A stretch of 64,000 nucleotides of DNA from Erwinia billingiae Eb661 (GCF_000196615.1 NC_014306.1:2728001-2792000), one strand, 5' to 3'; shown: positions 27,967 through 37,655, counted from the first letter of the stretch. Translations and numbers: made by a program. Notes: generated by a model not told the origin, from the letters alone.

Positions 27967-28659
27967 ATGTCACAAACGCCAATCGAGTTAAAGGGCAGCA
28001 GTTTTACTCTGTCTGTTGTGCACCTTCACCACGCTGACCCAGACGTGGTTCGTCAGGCGCTTCAGGATAAAGTCAATCAGGCTCCGGCCTTTCTGAAAAA
28101 TGCTCCGGTGGTGTTGAACGTAGCTTCACTGACCAGTGAGGTTAACTGGAGACTGATGCAACAAGCCGTCACCTCTACCGGTCTGCATATCGTTGGTGTC
28201 AGCGGCTGCAAAGATGAACCGTTAAAACGCATCATTACTCGCGCCGGTCTGCCGCTGTTATCGGAAGGTAAAGAGCAGAAACAAGCCGTCGAGGTGATTG
28301 AACCGGTTAAACCCGCTGAACTCCCGCCTGTTAAAACCCGGGTAATCAATACGCCAGTCCGCTCTGGCCAGCAGATTTATGCCAAGAATTGCGATCTGAT
28401 CGTGACCAATAGCGTCAGCGCCGGTGCAGAACTGGTCGCCGATGGCAATATCCATATTTATGGCATGATGCGTGGCCGTGCACTGGCTGGTGCCAGCGGT
28501 GACCGTGATTGCCAGATTTTTTGTACCAGTTTGTCAGCTGAGTTGGTCTCTATCGCCGGTGAATACTGGATGATGGATCATATTCCGGCTGAATTTTTTG
28601 GAAAAGCGTCACGCCTCTGTTTAAGAGACGGCGCCCTGACTATACAGACACTGAACTGA
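27967..28659 (+). CDS. minC: Septum site-determining protein MinC
   Basis: Division inhibitor that blocks FtsZ polymers at the cell poles when recruited by MinD. The 230-residue protein shows the N-terminal FtsZ-inhibiting domain and, after a Pro-rich linker (about residues 103-125, [12 protein letters not shown]), the C-terminal beta-helix with repeated glycines: [42 protein letters not shown]. First gene of minCDE, divergent from ycgL. Confidence 0.97.
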   Translation: MSQTPIELKGSSFTLSVVHLHHADPDVVRQALQDKVNQAPAFLKNAPVVLNVASLTSEVNWRLMQQAVTSTGLHIVGVSGCKDEPLKRIITRAGLPLLSEGKEQKQAVEVIEPVKPAELPPVKTRVINTPVRSGQQIYAKNCDLIVTNSVSAGAELVADGNIHIYGMMRGRALAGASGDRDCQIFCTSLSAELVSIAGEYWMMDHIPAEFFGKASRLCLRDGALTIQTLN

Positions 28660-28701
28660 GCCAGGCTCACGAGCCCTTTCTTTTCTTAAGGAAATCATTT
28701 T

Positions 28702-29514
28702 ATGGCACGCATTATTGTAGTTACATCGGGTAAAGGGGGCGTTGGCAAGACCACGTCCAGCGCGGCCATCGCTACCGGTTTAGCCCAGAAGGGCAAAAAA
28801 ACCGTGGTTATCGACTTTGACATCGGCCTGCGTAATCTCGATTTGATTATGGGTTGTGAGCGTCGCGTGGTGTATGACTTTGTGAACGTGATTCAGGGTG
28901 ATGCCACGCTGAACCAGGCGCTGATCAAAGATAAGCGTACTGAGAACCTGTTCATTCTGCCTGCGTCACAGACACGTGATAAAGATGCATTAACGCGTGA
29001 TGGCGTTGAAAAAATCCTGAATGACCTCGGTAAGATGGATTTCGACTTTATTGTCTGTGACTCACCGGCAGGGATCGAAACCGGCGCACTGATGGCGCTG
29101 TATTTCGCCGATGAAGCTATCATTACCACTAACCCGGAAGTCTCTTCAGTTCGCGATTCAGACCGCATTTTGGGCATTCTTTCGTCCAAATCCCGCCGTG
29201 CGGAAAATGGTCAGGATCCGATAAAAGAGCACCTGCTGCTGACGCGTTATAACCCGGGTCGTGTGAACCGTGGCGACATGCTGAGCATGGAAGACGTGCT
29301 GGAAATTTTACGTATTCCACTGGCGGGTGTGATCCCGGAAGATCAGTCGGTGCTGCGCGCCTCTAACCAGGGTGAGCCGGTGATTCTGGATGCCGAATCC
29401 GACGCAGGCAAAGCCTATGCTGATACCGTTGACCGTATTCTCGGTGAAGAACGTCCCTTCCGCTTCATTGAAGAAGAGAAGAAGGGTTTCCTGAAACGCC
29501 TGTTTGGGGGATAA
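28702..29514 (+). CDS. minD: Septum site-determining ATPase MinD
   Basis: Membrane-cycling ATPase of the Min oscillator. The 270-residue protein begins with the deviant Walker A KGGVGKTTSS, has DFDIGLRNLDLIMGCERR for nucleotide and partner contact, and ends with the amphipathic membrane-targeting helix EEEKKGFLKRLFGG. It follows minC by 42 bp with an AAGGAAA ribosome-binding site, and precedes minE by 3 bp, so minD and minE are translationally close. Confidence 0.98.
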   Translation: MARIIVVTSGKGGVGKTTSSAAIATGLAQKGKKTVVIDFDIGLRNLDLIMGCERRVVYDFVNVIQGDATLNQALIKDKRTENLFILPASQTRDKDALTRDGVEKILNDLGKMDFDFIVCDSPAGIETGALMALYFADEAIITTNPEVSSVRDSDRILGILSSKSRRAENGQDPIKEHLLLTRYNPGRVNRGDMLSMEDVLEILRIPLAGVIPEDQSVLRASNQGEPVILDAESDAGKAYADTVDRILGEERPFRFIEEEKKGFLKRLFGG

Positions 29515-29517
29515 ACC

Positions 29518-29787
29518 ATGGCCTTACTCGATTTCTTTTTATCCCGTAAAAAGCCGACAGCCAATATAGCCAAGGAACGGCTGCAGATCATTGTGGCAGA
29601 GCGCAGGAGGGGCGACAGTGAGCCCCACTATCTGCCACAGCTGAAAAGGGATATTTTGGAAGTTATCTGCAAATACGTGAAGATCGATCCGGAAATGCTG
29701 AGCGTTAAGCTGGATCAAAAGGACGATGATATTTCGATTCTGGAGCTCAACGTGACGCTCCCGGAGGCAGAAGAAGCACCGAAATGA
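29518..29787 (+). CDS. minE: Cell division topological specificity factor MinE
   Basis: Drives MinD release from the membrane, so confining MinC inhibition to the poles. The 89-residue protein has the membrane-binding [26 protein letters not shown] start, the anti-MinCD segment immediately after, and the C-terminal dimerising beta-domain ([20 protein letters not shown]). Last gene of minCDE; convergent with rnd. Confidence 0.97.
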   Translation: MALLDFFLSRKKPTANIAKERLQIIVAERRRGDSEPHYLPQLKRDILEVICKYVKIDPEMLSVKLDQKDDDISILELNVTLPEAEEAPK

Positions 29788-29804
29788 TCCTCTCCTGCTC
29801 CTGA

Positions 29805-29832
29805 TTTTCCCCTGCTCTCAGGCAGGGGAAAA
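29805..29832. terminator. Hairpin between minE and rnd
   Basis: Perfect 11-bp stem TTTTCCCCTGC / GCAGGGGAAAA (29805-29815 / 29822-29832) located between the convergent minE and rnd stops. It can serve both strands. Confidence 0.8.
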
Positions 29833-29838
29833 CCTCGG

Positions 29839-30960
29839 TCAGTATGCCTTCAGGATTTCAGCGATCCCGTCGTGAAGCAGCTCGCCCCGCCATCCATCAA
29901 TCAGCTCGGGTTTTCTGTCCCGTGGTTTTAATTTCCAGTGCCAGCTCAGCAGTTGGTTAATCTGACGACGTGACGCCAACAACTCCTGACTAATACCCTC
30001 TTTTTCTGCCACTTCCGCCATCAACGCTTTCAGCTCTTTGAAGACTTTCTTGTAGTCAGAATTATCAATCAGGTTAGCGACCGGTTCCGGCAACTCGCTC
30101 TCTTCCAGCGCATTCGCCTGAGCAACCATCGCCACCAGCGCTTTACCGTGGAAACGAATTTCCTGACCGGCAAGCCCAAGGTGATCCAGCTCGCCGAGGG
30201 AACCAGGCATATAGCGCGCCACTTTCCACAGGTTCTCTTCGCGCACCACGAAATTCACCGCCATGTCCTTTTCACGTGCCAGCTCCAGCCGCCATGCCGC
30301 CATCAGACGCAGTGCAGCAAGCTGACGCGGACGCAGTTGCCAAGCATTGGTAATGTCACGGTAAGCCTCTTGTGGGGCCACCACCATTTGACGGCGTTGA
30401 CACAGCAGGCTGCATTCGTTCAGTGCGGCATTAATCCTGCCCGACTCTTCGGCTTCCGCCAGCAGCTTATGGGCAATCGGCAGCAGGTAGAACACATCAG
30501 CGGCCGCATACTGACACTGCTTCTCGGTCAGCGGACGCGCCAGCCAGTCAGTGCGTGATTCGCTTTTATCCAGCGCGATACCGGTAAAGGATTCAACAAT
30601 GGTGGCAAATCCGCAGGAAAGTGGACGGCCGGTAAAGGCAGCCAGAATCTGCGTATCAATCATCGGCACCGGCAGCACGTCATATTCATGCAGGAAGACT
30701 TCCAGATCTTCACTGCCAGCGTGCAGGAACTTGATCACCTTCTCATCGAGCAGCAGATCGCGGAATGGCGCCCATTCGGTGATCGGCAGAGGATCGATCA
30801 GCGCGATATTCTCGCCGTCATACATCTGGATCAGGCCAAGGCCAGGATAATAGGTGCGGGTTCTGACGAATTCGGTATCCAGCGCCAGCGCCGGAAACTG
30901 ACGGGCGGTCAGGCAAAGTTCAGCCAGCGCCTCGTTGGTGGTTATCATGGTGTAGTTCAA
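29839..30960 (-). CDS. rnd: Ribonuclease D
   Basis: 3'-5' exoribonuclease that trims tRNA precursors. The 373-residue protein has the DEDD exonuclease motifs ALDTEFVRTRTYYP (about 26-39), FLHAGSEDLEVF (about 78-89) and CQYAAADVFYLLPI (about 148-161), followed by two HRDC domains. The start codon is TTG at 30960-30958 (NYTMITTNEALAEL), which matches the rare UUG start known for E. coli rnd, with an AGAGGAT ribosome-binding site. Next to fadD, as in E. coli. Confidence 0.96.
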   Translation of the reverse strand: MNYTMITTNEALAELCLTARQFPALALDTEFVRTRTYYPGLGLIQMYDGENIALIDPLPITEWAPFRDLLLDEKVIKFLHAGSEDLEVFLHEYDVLPVPMIDTQILAAFTGRPLSCGFATIVESFTGIALDKSESRTDWLARPLTEKQCQYAAADVFYLLPIAHKLLAEAEESGRINAALNECSLLCQRRQMVVAPQEAYRDITNAWQLRPRQLAALRLMAAWRLELAREKDMAVNFVVREENLWKVARYMPGSLGELDHLGLAGQEIRFHGKALVAMVAQANALEESELPEPVANLIDNSDYKKVFKELKALMAEVAEKEGISQELLASRRQINQLLSWHWKLKPRDRKPELIDGWRGELLHDGIAEILKAY

Positions 30961-31006
30961 AATGATCCTCTCGCTGTGGCCTTTCCGGCCTCAGTCTAAT
31001 CACAAT

Positions 31007-31032
31007 AAAAACGCCGGCATGACCGGCGTTTT
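31007..31032 (-). terminator. Terminator between fadD and rnd
   Basis: AAAACGCCGG-CATGA-CCGGCGTTTT (31008-31032); on the minus strand the stem is followed by TTTTTATTG. It would end fadD transcripts before rnd. Confidence 0.88.
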
Positions 31033-31058
31033 AGCATTCTCGGAAAGCGCAGCGATAA

Positions 31059-32741
31059 TCAGCTGGCTTTAGCCGCTATTATCGCTTCATCACGCAGTTC
31101 ACGGCGCAGAATTTTGCCGACGTTAGTTTTCGGTAACTCATCCCGAAACTCAACGATTTTAGGCACTTTATAGCCCGTCAGGTTCTTTTTGCAGTGTGCG
31201 ATCAGCTCTTCTTTAGTCAGTGAAGGATCTTTCTTCACGACGCAGATTTTCACCGTCTCTCCTGCCACATCGTTAGGAACACCAATGGCGGCAGCCTCAC
31301 GCACTTTCGGATGCAGCATCAGAACATCTTCGATTTCGTTAGGATAGACGTTGAAACCGGAAACCAGGATCATGTCTTTTTTGCGATCGACAATGCGAAT
31401 AAAACCTTCCTGGTCAACGGTAACAATATCACCGCTGCGAAGCCATCCATTTTTTAACACTTCATCAGTTGCATCAGGCCGTTGCCAGTAACCGAGCATC
31501 ACCTGCGGTCCTTTGATGCACAGTTCGCCGGGTTCGCCTTCAGCGACCTCATTGCCTTCATCATCCACCAGCATGATGTCAGTGGAAGGCACCGGCAAAC
31601 CAATGCTGCCACTGTGATAGCGAATGTCGTAGGGATTGACGGAAACCAGCGGTGAGCACTCGGTCAGGCCGTAACCTTCCAGCAGATAGTGCCCGGTCAG
31701 CTTTTCCCAGCGTTCGGCGACCGCTTTCTGCACCGACATGCCGCCACCGGCTGATAAGCTGAGGCTGGAGAAGTCGAGCTTCTGGAAATCTTCATCGTTC
31801 AGCAAGGCGTTAAACAGCGTATTCACGCCGGTAATCGCGGTGAAGCGCACTTTGGACAGCTCTTTCACCAGGCCAGGAATATCACGCGGATTGGTGATCA
31901 GCAGGTTTGCGCCGCCCAAATCGATAAACAGCATACAGTTCACCGTCAGCGCGAAGATGTGGTACAGCGGTAAAGCGGTGACCACCGTTTCTTTGCCCTC
32001 TTTCAGCAGCGAGCCATAGGTGGCTTTGGTCTGCTCAAGATTCGCCTGCATATTGCGGTGAGTAAGCATCGCGCCTTTGGCGACGCCGGTAGTCCCGCCG
32101 GTATATTGCAGGAACGCCAGATCGTCGTTAATGATGTCCGGGCGCACATACTGCATGCGATAGCCCTCATGCAGCGCGCTGCGGAAGGAGATCGCATCGG
32201 GCAGATGGTATTTCGGCACCATCCGCTTGATGTATTTGACAACAAAATTGACCAGCGTGCCTTTCGCCGGCGTAAGTTGATCGCCCAGTCGCGTGAGGAT
32301 TACGTGCTTCACCTGGGTTTTGGCCACCACTTTTTCCAGCGTGTGGGCAAAGTTCGAGACAATGACGATGGCACTGGCACCGCTGTCGTTCAGCTGATGT
32401 TCCAGCTCGCGCGGGGTGTAAAGCGGATTGACGTTAACCACAATCATTCCTGCCCGCAGAATGCCAAACAGCGCGATCGGGTACTGCAACAGGTTAGGCA
32501 TCATCAGGGCCACACGATCGCCCTTTTTCAGGCCCAGCCCCTGTTGTAGATAAGCGGCGAAAGCACGGCTGCGCTCTTCCAGCTTACGGTAGGTCATCGC
32601 CTGCCCCATATTAATGAAGGCGGGCTGGTCTGCGTAACGTTTAACTGCGTGTTCAAACAAATCAATCAGCGATGTATAGCGGTCAGCAGTGATCTCTGCC
32701 GGAACATCTGCCGGATAGCGGTTTAACCAAACCTTATTCAA
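31059..32741 (-). CDS. fadD: Long-chain fatty-acid--CoA ligase FadD
   Basis: Activates incoming long-chain fatty acids to acyl-CoA at the inner membrane. The start chosen is the TTG at 32741 ([16 protein letters not shown]), matching E. coli FadD, which also uses UUG, with GAGGTG six bases upstream; this gives 560 residues. The ORF stays open to 32795 with an ATG, but that extension lacks homology. The ATP/AMP signature [18 protein letters not shown] (about 213-230) and the second signature [28 protein letters not shown] are intact. A FadR-like operator lies upstream. Confidence 0.96.
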   Translation of the reverse strand: MNKVWLNRYPADVPAEITADRYTSLIDLFEHAVKRYADQPAFINMGQAMTYRKLEERSRAFAAYLQQGLGLKKGDRVALMMPNLLQYPIALFGILRAGMIVVNVNPLYTPRELEHQLNDSGASAIVIVSNFAHTLEKVVAKTQVKHVILTRLGDQLTPAKGTLVNFVVKYIKRMVPKYHLPDAISFRSALHEGYRMQYVRPDIINDDLAFLQYTGGTTGVAKGAMLTHRNMQANLEQTKATYGSLLKEGKETVVTALPLYHIFALTVNCMLFIDLGGANLLITNPRDIPGLVKELSKVRFTAITGVNTLFNALLNDEDFQKLDFSSLSLSAGGGMSVQKAVAERWEKLTGHYLLEGYGLTECSPLVSVNPYDIRYHSGSIGLPVPSTDIMLVDDEGNEVAEGEPGELCIKGPQVMLGYWQRPDATDEVLKNGWLRSGDIVTVDQEGFIRIVDRKKDMILVSGFNVYPNEIEDVLMLHPKVREAAAIGVPNDVAGETVKICVVKKDPSLTKEELIAHCKKNLTGYKVPKIVEFRDELPKTNVGKILRRELRDEAIIAAKAS

Positions 32742-32811
32742 GGAAACACCTCGGAAAGTCGTATTTGTTGTCATCGCAGCCTCAAACAGTCGCATCTTTT
32801 AACATTATTTT

Positions 32812-32828
32812 AACTCAGCGTACCAGTT
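32812..32828 (-). promoter_or_regulatory. Candidate FadR operator upstream of fadD
   Basis: On the minus strand AACTGGTACGCTGAGTT, a 17-bp imperfect palindrome with CTGGTACG, the same core as the E. coli fadBA FadR operator as I recall it. It lies about 71 bp before the fadD TTG. fadR is present at 23192-23911. Confidence 0.68.
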
Positions 32829-32895
32829 TGCTCTGTTCTCTGTTTTGAGGTTGCGAAGCCCATCACTAAAATAATCTCATCCTGAGATCGGCAAT

Positions 32896-32930
32896 AAAAA
32901 ACGACCCGAAGACGTAAGCCGTCGGGTCGT
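32896..32930 (-). terminator. Terminator after yeaY
   Basis: ACGACCCGA / TCGGGTCGT 9-bp stem (32901-32909 / 32922-32930) with a T-run on the minus strand (AAAAAA at 32897-32901 in plus). It lies 20 bp beyond the yeaY stop. Confidence 0.85.
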
Positions 32931-32949
32931 AAGAGAGTCTGCTATCTGT

Positions 32950-33546
32950 CTATTCCGTCAGGATAGTTTGTACCTGTGCTGGCCCGGTATTGTAGTAACC
33001 GAACGGCGGCGGTCCCCAGTATCCACCATGGCGACTACCGCGTGGTGGACCGTACCAAATCCACGGATCGATCGGCTGTGGTGGCGAAACAATTTGCTGG
33101 GTCAGATGCCAGCGCTGATAACCGGTCACATCGACAGTAATAAAGTTATACGACGCCTGGCCGACTTCCCCTTTCTCGGTGCCTTTTATCGGCCCGACCA
33201 CGGTCACAATCTGATTGTTAAAGTCGATGGGATCGACGAACCCTTTGATATCGGCATAAATACGGCCAATAGACGGCGTCCCTAATATAGGTCTGGCGGT
33301 GTCATCAAGACGCTGAGCGGCAATTTCCAGCCGGGTCATACCATCTTTATTCACCACTTTGACCACTTTCCCGCCGAAGCGAGATTCCTGACCGACATAG
33401 ATTTGCGGAGCGTTCATCACCCGCACCAAATCCTGCTGTGGGGTGGGAGACGTGCCTTTCACTGAATCTGGCACGCTCATGCAGCCAGAAAGCAGTGCAG
33501 AGGCCAGTAACAGACTACCTAACTGCAATAAAACGCGTTTACGCAT
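32950..33546 (-). CDS. yeaY: Slp-family outer-membrane lipoprotein YeaY
   Basis: A 198-residue lipoprotein. The N-terminus [22 protein letters not shown] ends in a lipobox with Cys22, followed by Met-Ser, so outer-membrane sorting is expected. The Slp-family core includes [17 protein letters not shown] and [35 protein letters not shown]. The C-terminus is rich in Pro/Tyr/Gly ([21 protein letters not shown]). In E. coli yeaY belongs to the sigma-E envelope-stress regulon; no such promoter was verified here. Confidence 0.95.
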   Translation of the reverse strand: MRKRVLLQLGSLLLASALLSGCMSVPDSVKGTSPTPQQDLVRVMNAPQIYVGQESRFGGKVVKVVNKDGMTRLEIAAQRLDDTARPILGTPSIGRIYADIKGFVDPIDFNNQIVTVVGPIKGTEKGEVGQASYNFITVDVTGYQRWHLTQQIVSPPQPIDPWIWYGPPRGSRHGGYWGPPPFGYYNTGPAQVQTILTE

Positions 33547-33603
33547 AAAGTTCTCCAGGATACTGATTACTCTGACTGCTTCCCTGATAAATAGTTGCCC
33601 GGA

Positions 33604-34305
33604 TTACTCGCGGCCCGGCAATTTTTTCCATGTCACTTCATTACGCAAATAGGTCGGTTCAGCCTGTTCCACCGCCACCGTTCGACCCGCGGCGTAAGCC
33701 AGGGCGGCCAGCGATAACATATCTTCCGCGCAAGGCAGTTCGACGTCCGTAGCGGTAAGCTCCAGCCCGCTGTTTTCGGCCAGCTGCGGCCAGGCTTTCC
33801 AACCGGTTCCTACCATCGCCCAACGCCCGGTCAGCGCGGCCATTCTGGCTTGCGCGGCTTCTGGTTTCAGCACGGCTTCGGTTTCTGCACCCTGCCAGTC
33901 GCCCTGTGCGTCACGCTGATACTCGGCCCAATACACTTCACCCATGCGGGCATCAATGGCCGCCAACACGCGCGTCGCGCCGTGCAGACGCCAGGCACTT
34001 TGCGCCATGGTTTTCAGCGTGGAAACGCCGATCATCGGCAGTTCTGCACCAAACGCCAGACCCTGCGCGATGCCGATGCCGATACGGACGCCGGTAAAGC
34101 TGCCCGGCCCCTGACCAAAGGCCAGCGCGTTTAATTCCGTAAGCCTGGTGTTTTCTTGCTGAAGCAATGCCTGCACCATCGGCAAAATACGCTGGGTGTG
34201 CTCACGGGCACACAGCTCAAAATGGGCCGTGACGTTTTCGTCATTCAGCAACGCAACTGAACAGGCTTCGGTAGCCGTATCAATCGCTAAAATACGCGGG
34301 GACAT
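33604..34305 (-). CDS. tsaB: tRNA t6A biosynthesis protein TsaB
   Basis: Partner of TsaD and TsaE in making threonylcarbamoyladenosine at tRNA position 37. The start is the ATG at 34305 ([22 protein letters not shown]), giving 233 residues; a longer reading to 34344 has no homology. The ASKHA-fold motif [14 protein letters not shown] and the [23 protein letters not shown] loop are conserved. Lies 57 bp after yoaA on the same strand; cotranscription is likely. Confidence 0.96.
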   Translation of the reverse strand: MSPRILAIDTATEACSVALLNDENVTAHFELCAREHTQRILPMVQALLQQENTRLTELNALAFGQGPGSFTGVRIGIGIAQGLAFGAELPMIGVSTLKTMAQSAWRLHGATRVLAAIDARMGEVYWAEYQRDAQGDWQGAETEAVLKPEAAQARMAALTGRWAMVGTGWKAWPQLAENSGLELTATDVELPCAEDMLSLAALAYAAGRTVAVEQAEPTYLRNEVTWKKLPGRE

Positions 34306-34362
34306 ACACACCTCTGGCGGGATAGATTTTTCGGCGCGCAGCATAGCACAGTGCGCCGCAGA

Positions 34363-36273
34363 TTACTGTTGTGCCGACGGTTTAAGAAACTCAACCGCCT
34401 GCTGAATATCGCGCGTTCTGGGTGTCGGGGGCAGGCTGTTGAGGAACACTGCGCCATAAGGCCGCATCACCAGCCGGTTGTCGCAGATCACCAGCACGCC
34501 CCGATCGTCCACATCGCGGATCAATCGACCCACACCCTGTTTCAGGGTGATCACCGCGTCAGGAAGCTGAACCTCATCAAAAGGATCGCCGCCGCGCAGC
34601 TTGCAGTCTTCCATGCGCGCTTTTAACAGCGGGTCATCCGGCGAGGTAAACGGCAGCTTATCGATGATCACCAGCGACAGCACGTCGCCGCGCACGTCCA
34701 CGCCTTCCCAGAAGCTGCTGGTCGCCACCAGCAACGCGTTACCGGCAGCAACAAACTGCTTCAGCAACTGACCTTTACTGGTTTCCCCCTGCAGCAGCAC
34801 CGGCAGCGTTAACATCGCACGGAACTGTTCAGCCAGATCGCGCATCATCTGGTGCGACGTGCAGAGGAAGAAGCAGCGGCCATTGTTGGCTTCAATTAAC
34901 GGTAGCAGCATCCGCGCCATCTGCTTTGCCCCACCCGGTTGATTGGGTGACGGCAGATTACGCGGCACGCAGAGGAGTGCCTGGCTGGCGAAATCAAACG
35001 GGCTCTCGAGGATCATCGTTTTCGCACTGCTGACGCCAAGGCGCTCCACAAAATGCGTCATCTTCTCGTTTACCGCCAGCGTGGCGGAGGTAAATATCCA
35101 GCTTGCCGGACGTTCGTCCATCACTTCGCGAAAACGATCTGATACTGAGAGCGGCGTCAGCGCCAGAATAAAGTGGCGGGAATTGCATTCGTACCAGTAG
35201 CTGAAACCCGGCTGCGTGACGTCTTTCAGACGCTTCAGACGTCCCCGGTAAAGGGCCGCGCGGTCAAAGGCGGCATCCAGCAGCGCAGAACGCCCCAACG
35301 ACATTTTTGCCACGTCATAACAAAGCTCCAGCGCATCATCCAGCAGCAACAGTGCACGCTGAATGTTGGGATTGTTCATGATATCGCGCAGATTACCGCG
35401 GAAGCCGGGGTCGCCCAGCGCCAGGCGGAAATCCTGTGCGCTTTGTGATAATCGGTCGGCGGATTTTTGCAGCTGCTGAACGTCACGCACTTCGGTGCGG
35501 TAGGCAATCGTGATGTCTTTCGCCAAATCGATAAGCTGTTTGCTGGAGAGCTGCTGGCCAAAATACTGGCTGGCAATGTCCGGGACCTGATGGGCTTCAT
35601 CGAAGATCATCACGTCGGCTTCCGGGATCAGTTCAGCAAAACCACTCTCTTTCACCACCATATCCGCCAGAAACAGGTGATGGTTAACCACCACCACATC
35701 GGCATCCATCGCTTTGCGACGGGCTTTCACCACAAAACAGTCTTTATACACCGGGCAATCGCTGCCCAGACAGTTGTCATTGGTGCTGGTCACCATCGGC
35801 CAGATGGTGCTGTCTTCCGCGACACCGCCACAGGTGCTGATATCGCCATCGACCGTTTCACTGGACCAGCCGCGCAGATGCACCAGATCGCTCATCGCCT
35901 GCACGGCCAACTCGCCGCCGACCATCGACTGCTGCTCCAGCCGCTCCAGGCAGAGGTAGTTCGATCGCCCCTTTAACAGCGCGACCTGCCCTTTGAATTT
36001 GAGCGCTCTTGCGACGGTAGGAAGATCGCGACTGTAGAGCTGATCCTGCAACGCTTTCGATCCGGTAGAGATGATCACTTTTTTACCGGATCGCAGCGCC
36101 GGCGCCAGATACGCGTAGGTTTTCCCGGTGCCGGTTCCCGCCTCTACCACCAGTTCATGCTTATTTTCGATAGCTTCACTGACCGCCTGCGCCATCTGTC
36201 GCTGCGGTTCACGCGGTTTGAATCCTGGGATTGCCAGCGCCAGCGCGCCATCTGCTGCAAAATCGTCTGCCAC
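34363..36273 (-). CDS. yoaA: DinG/XPD-family helicase YoaA
   Basis: A 636-residue superfamily 2 iron-sulfur helicase; E. coli YoaA acts with HolC at damaged replication forks. Motifs in order: Walker A VVEAGTGTGKTYAYL (about residues 38-52), a four-cysteine Fe-S domain (CGGVAEDS ... NCLGSDCPVYKDCF), DEAH box VMIFDEAHQVPD, and motifs V/VI near GVDVRGDVLSLVII and LKQGVGRLIRD. It starts a yoaA-tsaB unit. The product is cytoplasmic. Confidence 0.96.
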   Translation of the reverse strand: MADDFAADGALALAIPGFKPREPQRQMAQAVSEAIENKHELVVEAGTGTGKTYAYLAPALRSGKKVIISTGSKALQDQLYSRDLPTVARALKFKGQVALLKGRSNYLCLERLEQQSMVGGELAVQAMSDLVHLRGWSSETVDGDISTCGGVAEDSTIWPMVTSTNDNCLGSDCPVYKDCFVVKARRKAMDADVVVVNHHLFLADMVVKESGFAELIPEADVMIFDEAHQVPDIASQYFGQQLSSKQLIDLAKDITIAYRTEVRDVQQLQKSADRLSQSAQDFRLALGDPGFRGNLRDIMNNPNIQRALLLLDDALELCYDVAKMSLGRSALLDAAFDRAALYRGRLKRLKDVTQPGFSYWYECNSRHFILALTPLSVSDRFREVMDERPASWIFTSATLAVNEKMTHFVERLGVSSAKTMILESPFDFASQALLCVPRNLPSPNQPGGAKQMARMLLPLIEANNGRCFFLCTSHQMMRDLAEQFRAMLTLPVLLQGETSKGQLLKQFVAAGNALLVATSSFWEGVDVRGDVLSLVIIDKLPFTSPDDPLLKARMEDCKLRGGDPFDEVQLPDAVITLKQGVGRLIRDVDDRGVLVICDNRLVMRPYGAVFLNSLPPTPRTRDIQQAVEFLKPSAQQ

Positions 36274-36494
36274 ACGTCCTCACTACGTTTTAGAAAACAC
36301 TGTAATTATGTCAGTATCCGCGCCCACGCTCCACCCTTTAGGTGACAGCCCGTCAGAAACGGTGCCTCGCGCCTGGCTGTTGGGCACATAAAAGGAATTA
36401 ACCTGCTCATTGTATTGACCTTTACGTTCGGCGATTCTATTTTGAATGTCAGTCAGCGCGCTGGTTTTCCTGATAATTTAACCGTGGAGGGGCT

Positions 36495-36746
36495 ATGTCA
36501 GACGAAGAGAGAATTAAAAAGCTTGAGGAGACCGTCAACAGGTTGAACGTTGAGACCCTGGTGCTGAGGGAAATTCTTGGGCAGCAAATCGCGCTCAACA
36601 ATCTTAACTACAAGGGTAAATTTGATGACGTTCTCGAGGCGCTGGCAAAAGAGTATGCCGGCCGAGGGCTGGAGGAAGGCAGCAACCGTGAGATCCACGA
36701 CACTATCCGCCAGTACATCAAATATCAGGATCCCGCTGTCGATTGA
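36495..36746 (+). CDS. Small coiled-coil protein of unknown function
   Basis: An 83-residue ORF behind a clear GGAGGGG ribosome-binding site. The first 30 residues (MSDEERIKKLEETVNRLNVE ...) form a charged heptad pattern typical of a coiled coil, and the rest is acidic and soluble with no cysteine. No family is recognised, and E. coli has no gene here. It lies between yoaA and yoaB. The ribosome-binding site and amphipathic pattern support a real gene. Confidence 0.75.
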   Translation: MSDEERIKKLEETVNRLNVETLVLREILGQQIALNNLNYKGKFDDVLEALAKEYAGRGLEEGSNREIHDTIRQYIKYQDPAVD

Positions 36747-36840
36747 TACCGGTTCCGACCAGGCCGCTTCATGCGGCCTGCCAGTTTAACGAGTTCCTAC
36801 GTTGTTGGAAAAGGCCCTGTGCAAGCAGCCTTATAAACGC

Positions 36841-37041
36841 TTATTTAGGGCAACACCTCAGGCACTTAATTGCCCCAGGCCGTCTTTTTATCGCAACATT
36901 CAACGCATCATTGCTGGTGTAAAATGTTCCCAGAAAAAGTCTGTCGTTTATAATCCGCGTCATGTCCATGCAACCCGTCTTATGCACAACTCTCCTCGCT
37001 CTTGGTCCGTTTAAGGTTTCCAGATAGTAGTAATCGCCCAT
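36841..37041 (-). CDS. Cys/His mini-protein, probable metal-binding protein of unknown function
   Basis: A 66-residue ORF with an AGGA ribosome-binding site 8 bases before the ATG at 37041. The sequence has an HxxxC motif (His20, Cys24 in RRVVHKTGC), the segment LFLGTFYTSNDALNVA, and a C-terminal cysteine knot CLRCC (Cys60, Cys63, Cys64). This arrangement (H-x3-C, then LG-x-F and a terminal C-x2-C) resembles a family of tiny bacterial proteins with a VHK-x2-C ... LG-F pattern that I know but cannot name; zinc binding is inferred. It is on the strand opposite to its neighbours. Confidence 0.68.
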   Translation of the reverse strand: MGDYYYLETLNGPRARRVVHKTGCMDMTRIINDRLFLGTFYTSNDALNVAIKRRPGAIKCLRCCPK

Positions 37042-37283
37042 GATTTTTCCTGATGTTACGGAGTCCGTAAGCCGACAGTAACAGTCAGGGTGTGAATTGT
37101 TTTAACCTGCGTCATGAAAGCCATACATTCGGATATGTCTTGAACGGGATGGGTTACGCTGGCGTGGCTTAAGGCCATTTGTCTCAGCATGTTAAGCGGA
37201 ATGATGATATTTTTAACCAGAATGTTCCAAATATGCCCTGCAGCGATGCGAAGCGTGGCACCAATGATGAGTAAGGTATTAAA

Positions 37284-37637
37284 ATGTCGAAAGAAATCAC
37301 AAGAGTTGAGCCTGTAGAGCACCGCATGTCCGAAGCGGTGATCCACAATGACACCGTCTATTACACCAGCGTGCCGGAAAATCTGGATGAAGACGCGGAA
37401 GCGCAGACCGCCAATGCTCTGGCGGTGATTGACAGTCTTCTGACCCGCGTGGGTTCAGATAAGAGCAAAATTCTTGATGCGACGATTTTCCTGGTGCACA
37501 AAGAGGATTTTCAGGCGATGAACCGTGCCTGGGATGCCTGGGTTTCACCCGGTAATGCCCCGGTGCGCTGCACCGTTCAGGCTAACCTGATGAACCCGAA
37601 GTATCTGGTCGAAATCAAAATTATTGCGGCTCTGTAA
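37284..37637 (+). CDS. yoaB: RidA/YjgF-family protein YoaB
   Basis: A 117-residue member of the RidA superfamily, which hydrolyses reactive enamine/imine intermediates or binds similar metabolites. It matches E. coli YoaB in VIHNDTVYYTSVPENLDEDA, ILDATIFLVHKEDFQAMNRAWDAW and the C-terminal PVRCTVQANLMNPKYLVEIKI, which includes the conserved Arg and Glu of the trimer-interface site. Its substrate is not known. A hydrolase gene follows on the opposite strand. Confidence 0.93.
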   Translation: MSKEITRVEPVEHRMSEAVIHNDTVYYTSVPENLDEDAEAQTANALAVIDSLLTRVGSDKSKILDATIFLVHKEDFQAMNRAWDAWVSPGNAPVRCTVQANLMNPKYLVEIKIIAAL

Positions 37638-37655
37638 GCCGTTGGCAGGCGGTGT

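Noticed and set aside
36747..37283. Possible decayed prophage or IS remnant around the mini-protein
   Set aside because: No inverted repeats, transposase fragments or integrase motifs were found in this gap.
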